This document shows, one piece after another, positions 60,221 through 64,000 of a stretch of DNA of 64,000 nt. The stretch is from Erigeron canadensis (lineage: Eukaryota > Streptophyta > Magnoliopsida > Asterales > Asteraceae), in contig NC_057764.1 in assembly GCF_010389155.1 (NCBI RefSeq), positions 2,976,001 through 3,040,000 of the forward strand, in the 5' to 3' direction. A model generated the notes under the pieces. The model was not told where the DNA came from, searched no databases, and was given only the letters and a program-made list of their open reading frames with translations. The position numbers were made by a program, and so were the translations under genes. How positions within the stretch are numbered: position 1 is the stretch's first letter; the number at the start of each line of letters is the position of its first letter.

Positions 60221-60462
60221 AAGAGAGAAAGAAAGAAACTGTTCAGTGTCGCATTCTGCAGGTTTTGACCCCCAATACCTTGACGGTGTATGATGGAGGT
60301 TAAGATGTAGGCACCCCTACCTGAGTACCTGAGTAGAGATGCTGCTGCCGGTTTCTACCTAAACGATAGAGAAAAGGCCCTTTAATCTTTGCATGGGATG
60401 AGAATCGAACCCATGACTTCTGTCTCTAGAGGCCTACCACTAATCCAAGCATGGGATGATAA
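60221..60462 (-). mobile_element. tRNA-derived SINE with 21-bp target duplication
   Basis: On the minus strand a box A (ggattagtggtaggcc) is followed by a box B (gggttcgattctc), the RNA polymerase III internal promoter. The body continues to a CTTT-rich tail (tttctttctttctctc). The flanks tcgatttgtaacttttttttA (60200-60220) and the same with one C (60463-60483) are a 21-bp target duplication with one mismatch, as made by LINE machinery. Confidence 0.85.
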
Positions 60463-60483
60463 TCGATTTGCAACTTTTTTTTA

Positions 60484-60976
60484 TTTTTATTTTTTATTTT
60501 TATGTTTGTACTAAAGGTAACGTAAGTACAGTCATACTAGTCACAGTGACTTTTTCTAAACATGTCAATAAATACAAACTTATTTAAAGTGACAAAATAA
60601 AGCTCATATTTACGAAGTATCTACAATGAGGGTATGACTTATGAGACTAGACTTCACAATTTATAGTTTTTTTGTGCTTCTTTTTCTTTTAAAAATACCA
60701 TACATGCCAAAAGAACGAATGCCCAATGAATATTAAATCGAAACAATAGGACTCCTTAAAATCGACTAAATGTACCATAAAAAAAAACATGATGCGTAAA
60801 CAATCTGGTATTGTGGATTAAGAAAAATAGATGATATTTTAAGCACATGCAAATCAAAACATTTTCTTAATTAAACATAGTCGCATGTGATTTAAGTATA
60901 TATCAAAATGTATTTTAAACCCCATGTAGATCCATGTAATAAACATGCAAAGATAAATAAGAAATCCACCTTATTA
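60484..60976. other. Gene-free stretch
   Basis: No supported feature. Confidence 0.4.
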
Positions 60977-61369
60977 GGGGCAAGGGTGTAGTTGGCAAAA
61001 TACATCGGCAAGAAGGATCGGCAAGAATCGGCAGATCGGCTCACTACACCCTTCACTTTAGCAAAATTCGGCAAGAACCATCGACAACTTCAATCGGCCA
61101 AGAATAGCCGATGCATATGAACGTTGGGCGGAAATGGTGATGTTGACCGTTCACTCTAGCAAAATGGTGATGCATATTATTAATAATAATAATAAAATAA
61201 TATATCCTTCTTTTTGTCGATCCGTTCCAAATTACAAACTATACCCTTTTTTTGGCATAAAATTGGCTAAATTTGGTATATTTTTGTTATGCCCCATGTC
61301 GAATTATGATTGGTCCATTGGTCCAAAACTTATCAATTTGTCACAAGATTGGCTTTACACCCTTGCTCC
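60977..61369. mobile_element. Tourist-like MITE (Harbinger type)
   Basis: Ends ggggcaagggtgtagttggc and, inverted, ggagcaagggtgtaaagcca. TTA flanks both sides (60974-60976 and 61370-61372). The words tgaacgttgggcgg and ttgaccgttcac resemble the 5' flank of the Harbinger derivative near 21070-21120, supporting a Harbinger origin. 393 bp. Confidence 0.8.
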
Positions 61370-61660
61370 TTAACTACTGAAAGTATGAATTCAGATATGG
61401 GATCAATTTGGTTTACTAGATAAAAGATTCAAAAGAAGCCTAACTTTTTTTCGCGGTTCAAAAAAAAAAAAGGAAACTAATAAAAGATTCAAAATCTTAC
61501 ATTGTTTTACATATGCATAATAACTAGCATTCAAAACATTGATAAGAATTTAAAAACTAATCAAAACGGTCAAATGGACTCGGGTCTAGGAACGATATAA
61601 GGAGCCCCTTTTTGGACCTTGGTGCTTTGGCGTCGATTTACTATTATCTTCTTGAAACGA

Positions 61661-62562
61661 GAGTTAATTTCACGGATCGTCCTTGTGGTTTGTCCAAAAA
61701 TGCAAGTTTCATCCTTTAACTTTTGAAATGACACCAACAATCCTTTATAGGTGGATAATGGTCACATTTGATCCTTTATTTTAACAGACAATCCTTTATT
61801 TAGAACCTTGTGTTCAGCACACATCCTTAGATCTGAATACTGGTGGCACAAAAAGAAAATCCCGATCGACGACAGTAAGGGGTGGCGGTGGAAGAGCAAC
61901 AACCATCAACATCGGAAGACCATCGATTAATCAATCCATCCATGTACATAGATCTACACATACATATACATATGTATAGATCGCCGTCGGAAATGAAGCT
62001 CGCCGGAATCTCTCCACCATCATCTCCGGCGACAACTCTTGTTGGCGGCAAACAAGAAGAAGCAGCCGTTGTTTTGTCTATTCCCATGAAAATCGATATA
62101 TATCTTTTTTATTTTTGAACATAAAATCGATATATATCTGATTTAACCTTTTATCATCTTACATGCATGAAATCGATCTGGTATAGTGAGAAACTAAAGG
62201 TGGAATCGAATTTTGATTGTGATTGTGTTATTGGGGTTTATTGATTTCGGGTTGTACATGGAAGTGGAGGGATGTATGGAATACTAAGTCTTACACAAAT
62301 TTTTTTAATGGAAGATATAGATTTTGGGTGGATGGGTAGATTGATGATGATGCTGATGATAATGGTACATAAAGTAGATATATAGATTTAGGTATACATT
62401 TTTACAGAGATATGGAATTGGTGTATGTATTCTTAACTTGTTAAATAAAGGATCAAACGTGACCATTATCCTCTATAAAAAATTGTCAGTGTCATTTCAA
62501 AAGTTAAAGGATGAAACCTGTATTTTTGGACAAACCACAAGGATGATCCGTGAAATTAACTC
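61661..62562. mobile_element. Mutator-like fold-back element with GC-rich core
   Basis: Arms over 110 bp begin gagttaatttcacggatcgt and, inverted, gagttaatttcacggatcat. Flanking 9-mers ttgaaacga (61652-61660) and ttgaaacta (62563-62571) differ at one base. The core at 61850-62090 is rich in gccgg/ccggc and open on both strands, possibly captured host sequence; no known protein is recognised. Confidence 0.85.
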
Positions 62563-62997
62563 TTGAAACTATATTTTGGAATTTGTATAGAATAAGAACT
62601 TTTCGATAAAATGGATGGCATCAAATTATCAATGAAAGAAAATGAAAATGGATACTATGTGAAAAAGGAAAATTAGTCTTTGCTTTAACCAAGTTCTGTT
62701 GGAGCTACTCTATATTAAAAAAAAATGTTTTCTTTTGCCATTTGAAGACATCAACAATATACCAAGTTCAATAGTAACACGATGTAGAGTTTAGTTTCTG
62801 ACACCATTAACAACGAATGTTATTAGTAATAATACTTTGTGGAACAAAATAAAATCGGTTAATAAGTTTTCTGGTGCATCCGTGCATGTGCTATAAGAGA
62901 TATTTGGTTTGAGTTGACCTGAGTTGTGTGGGAGTAGATAAACGGGCAATATTTTCCTTCCATTGGATGAATATGACTCCAATTTATATAAACTTTT
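62563..62997. other. Gene-free stretch
   Basis: No supported feature. Confidence 0.4.
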
Positions 62998-63863
62998 AGG
63001 TCGCGTTTGGTTCGCGGAATGTTTTTGAAAGGAATGGAATTTGATTCAATAGTATGTTTGGTTGGTAAAATGAAAAAAGAATGAATCATCCCATATACTA
63101 CTCAATGACATAAATACCCTTTATTTATTTCATTTGATGATCCAGAACTAGATAACCCTTTAAAAAAAGAAAAGGTCGGTCGTTTCTTTATCAATACACA
63201 CATACTTCATTTGTTGGACTTAATACCAACCTCCCACATCCCACATCTCCCATTACTTTAAAGCTTAAGTCACCGCCATCATCAACAATTTCTCAGCAAC
63301 TTCACCTTATCAATATTATTAATTTCGTTATACTTACAGATCTATCCATCAAATCATATATATATTTGTAAAATAAGAAAAATGAAGTTTCCGGTTGTGG
63401 GTGGTGGTGGTTCGTTTCCGATTGGGGTAGGGTGGTGGTTGTATCTGGCTGTGAGTGGTGGGGGTTTTTCCCTGTTGTGACAGATAGGTTGTTTCCGGCA
63501 GGTGAATGACGGTGGTTGTTTCTGGCTGTTGTTTCCGGCCAGTGGTTGTTTCCGGTCGGTGGTAGACGGTGGCTAATTCCGGCTGGAGTGGGTGGTGGTA
63601 GACCAGAAGTTGGAATGAATATGTCGAGAAGGTTTGAAGAATATGATAATTGTAAGGATAATATGGTATTTTGTAGATTCATGTCTCAATGGAATTAAAT
63701 TCCATCACACCCACAAAAAGAATCTGATTCATATGGATGAGGGAATCTTTACATTCCATAGGAATTAATTCCTTCATGTTTTTACAACCAAACATGAAAT
63801 GGAATGAAATTTACATTCCAATTCCATCAAATTCTTTCAAATTATGCCAACCAAACATGCCCT
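62998..63863. mobile_element. TIR element (cgtttggtt ends) with GC-rich core
   Basis: Left end aggtcgcgtttggttcgcgg and inverted right end agggcatgtttggttggcat pair. The flanking words attccatt/aatggaat recur as in the smaller element at 7627-7913. The core 63380-63610 is a degenerate ggtggttgtttccggc repeat. No transposase and no clear target duplication. Confidence 0.6.
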
Positions 63864-64000
63864 TAAGTTCATTTCATCCGGTGGCAAAGAAATATTTAAT
63901 TACTGACTACGGACAATGTACCTACTCATATATGATATAGCTCAAAAGTAAGTCGTTAATCGAGTATGCACTTGTTTAAACCGAAGTACTAAAAAATTAT

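Noticed and set aside
1..64000. A coherent undescribed biological system
   Set aside because: The genes are unrelated, ordinary plant genes and the rest is transposon-derived; no cluster, operon-like set or unexplained conserved module was found by reading alone.

Overview
This window is plant nuclear DNA: AT-rich, with interrupted genes using plant-type splice sites, plant-only gene families (a TCP transcription factor, a TIR-NBS-LRR resistance gene, an MS1/MMD1-type PHD protein) and very many plant transposons. I infer a eudicot, plausibly of the daisy family (Asteraceae) from the flavour of the repeats and of the TNL remnant, but nothing here proves the family. No bacterial, organellar, rRNA or CRISPR signal was seen.

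Four genes look intact. They are a class I TCP factor (TCP14-like, 13047-14558, minus, one exon), an ATP-binding universal stress protein (43509-45934, plus, four exons), a lid-less Hsp70 (46721-48522, minus, two exons joined by a GC-AG intron) and a PHD-finger protein of the MS1/MMD1 family (56886-59722, plus, three exons). A fifth, a TIR-NBS-LRR gene (35873 to about 39051, plus), is a decayed pseudogene.

Region by region: 1-13000 holds no recognisable gene, only MITEs, a hAT element, SINE- and LINE-like fragments and a perfect 161-bp duplication. 13000-15000 is the TCP gene. 15000-25900 is a transposon graveyard: a 5'-truncated LINE, three PIF/Harbinger copies in different states of decay, a Mutator-type MITE and a long CACTA fold-back. 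25916-28299 is a hAT-like element interrupted by a probable solo LTR. 29437-35627 is a complete but disabled Ty1/copia element whose LTR ends about 245 bp upstream of the TNL pseudogene start. 39-43 kb is mostly repeats, then the USP and Hsp70 genes lie tail to tail. 48.8-55.4 kb is a dense run of non-autonomous DNA elements, with two CACTA types, an element sitting in a (TA)n tract, and three Mutator-like elements in a row. 56.8-59.7 kb is the PHD gene, with a tandem repeat in its first intron. The end has a SINE with a clean target duplication, a Tourist-like MITE and a fourth Mutator-like fold-back.

The genes form no pathway; they are ordinary single plant genes in a repeat-rich interval. 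I found no convincing new biological system. The most useful observations are structural: nested and recombined elements, exact target-site duplications, the lid-less Hsp70, and possible captured sequence inside Mutator-like elements. All coordinates and alignments were read by eye.
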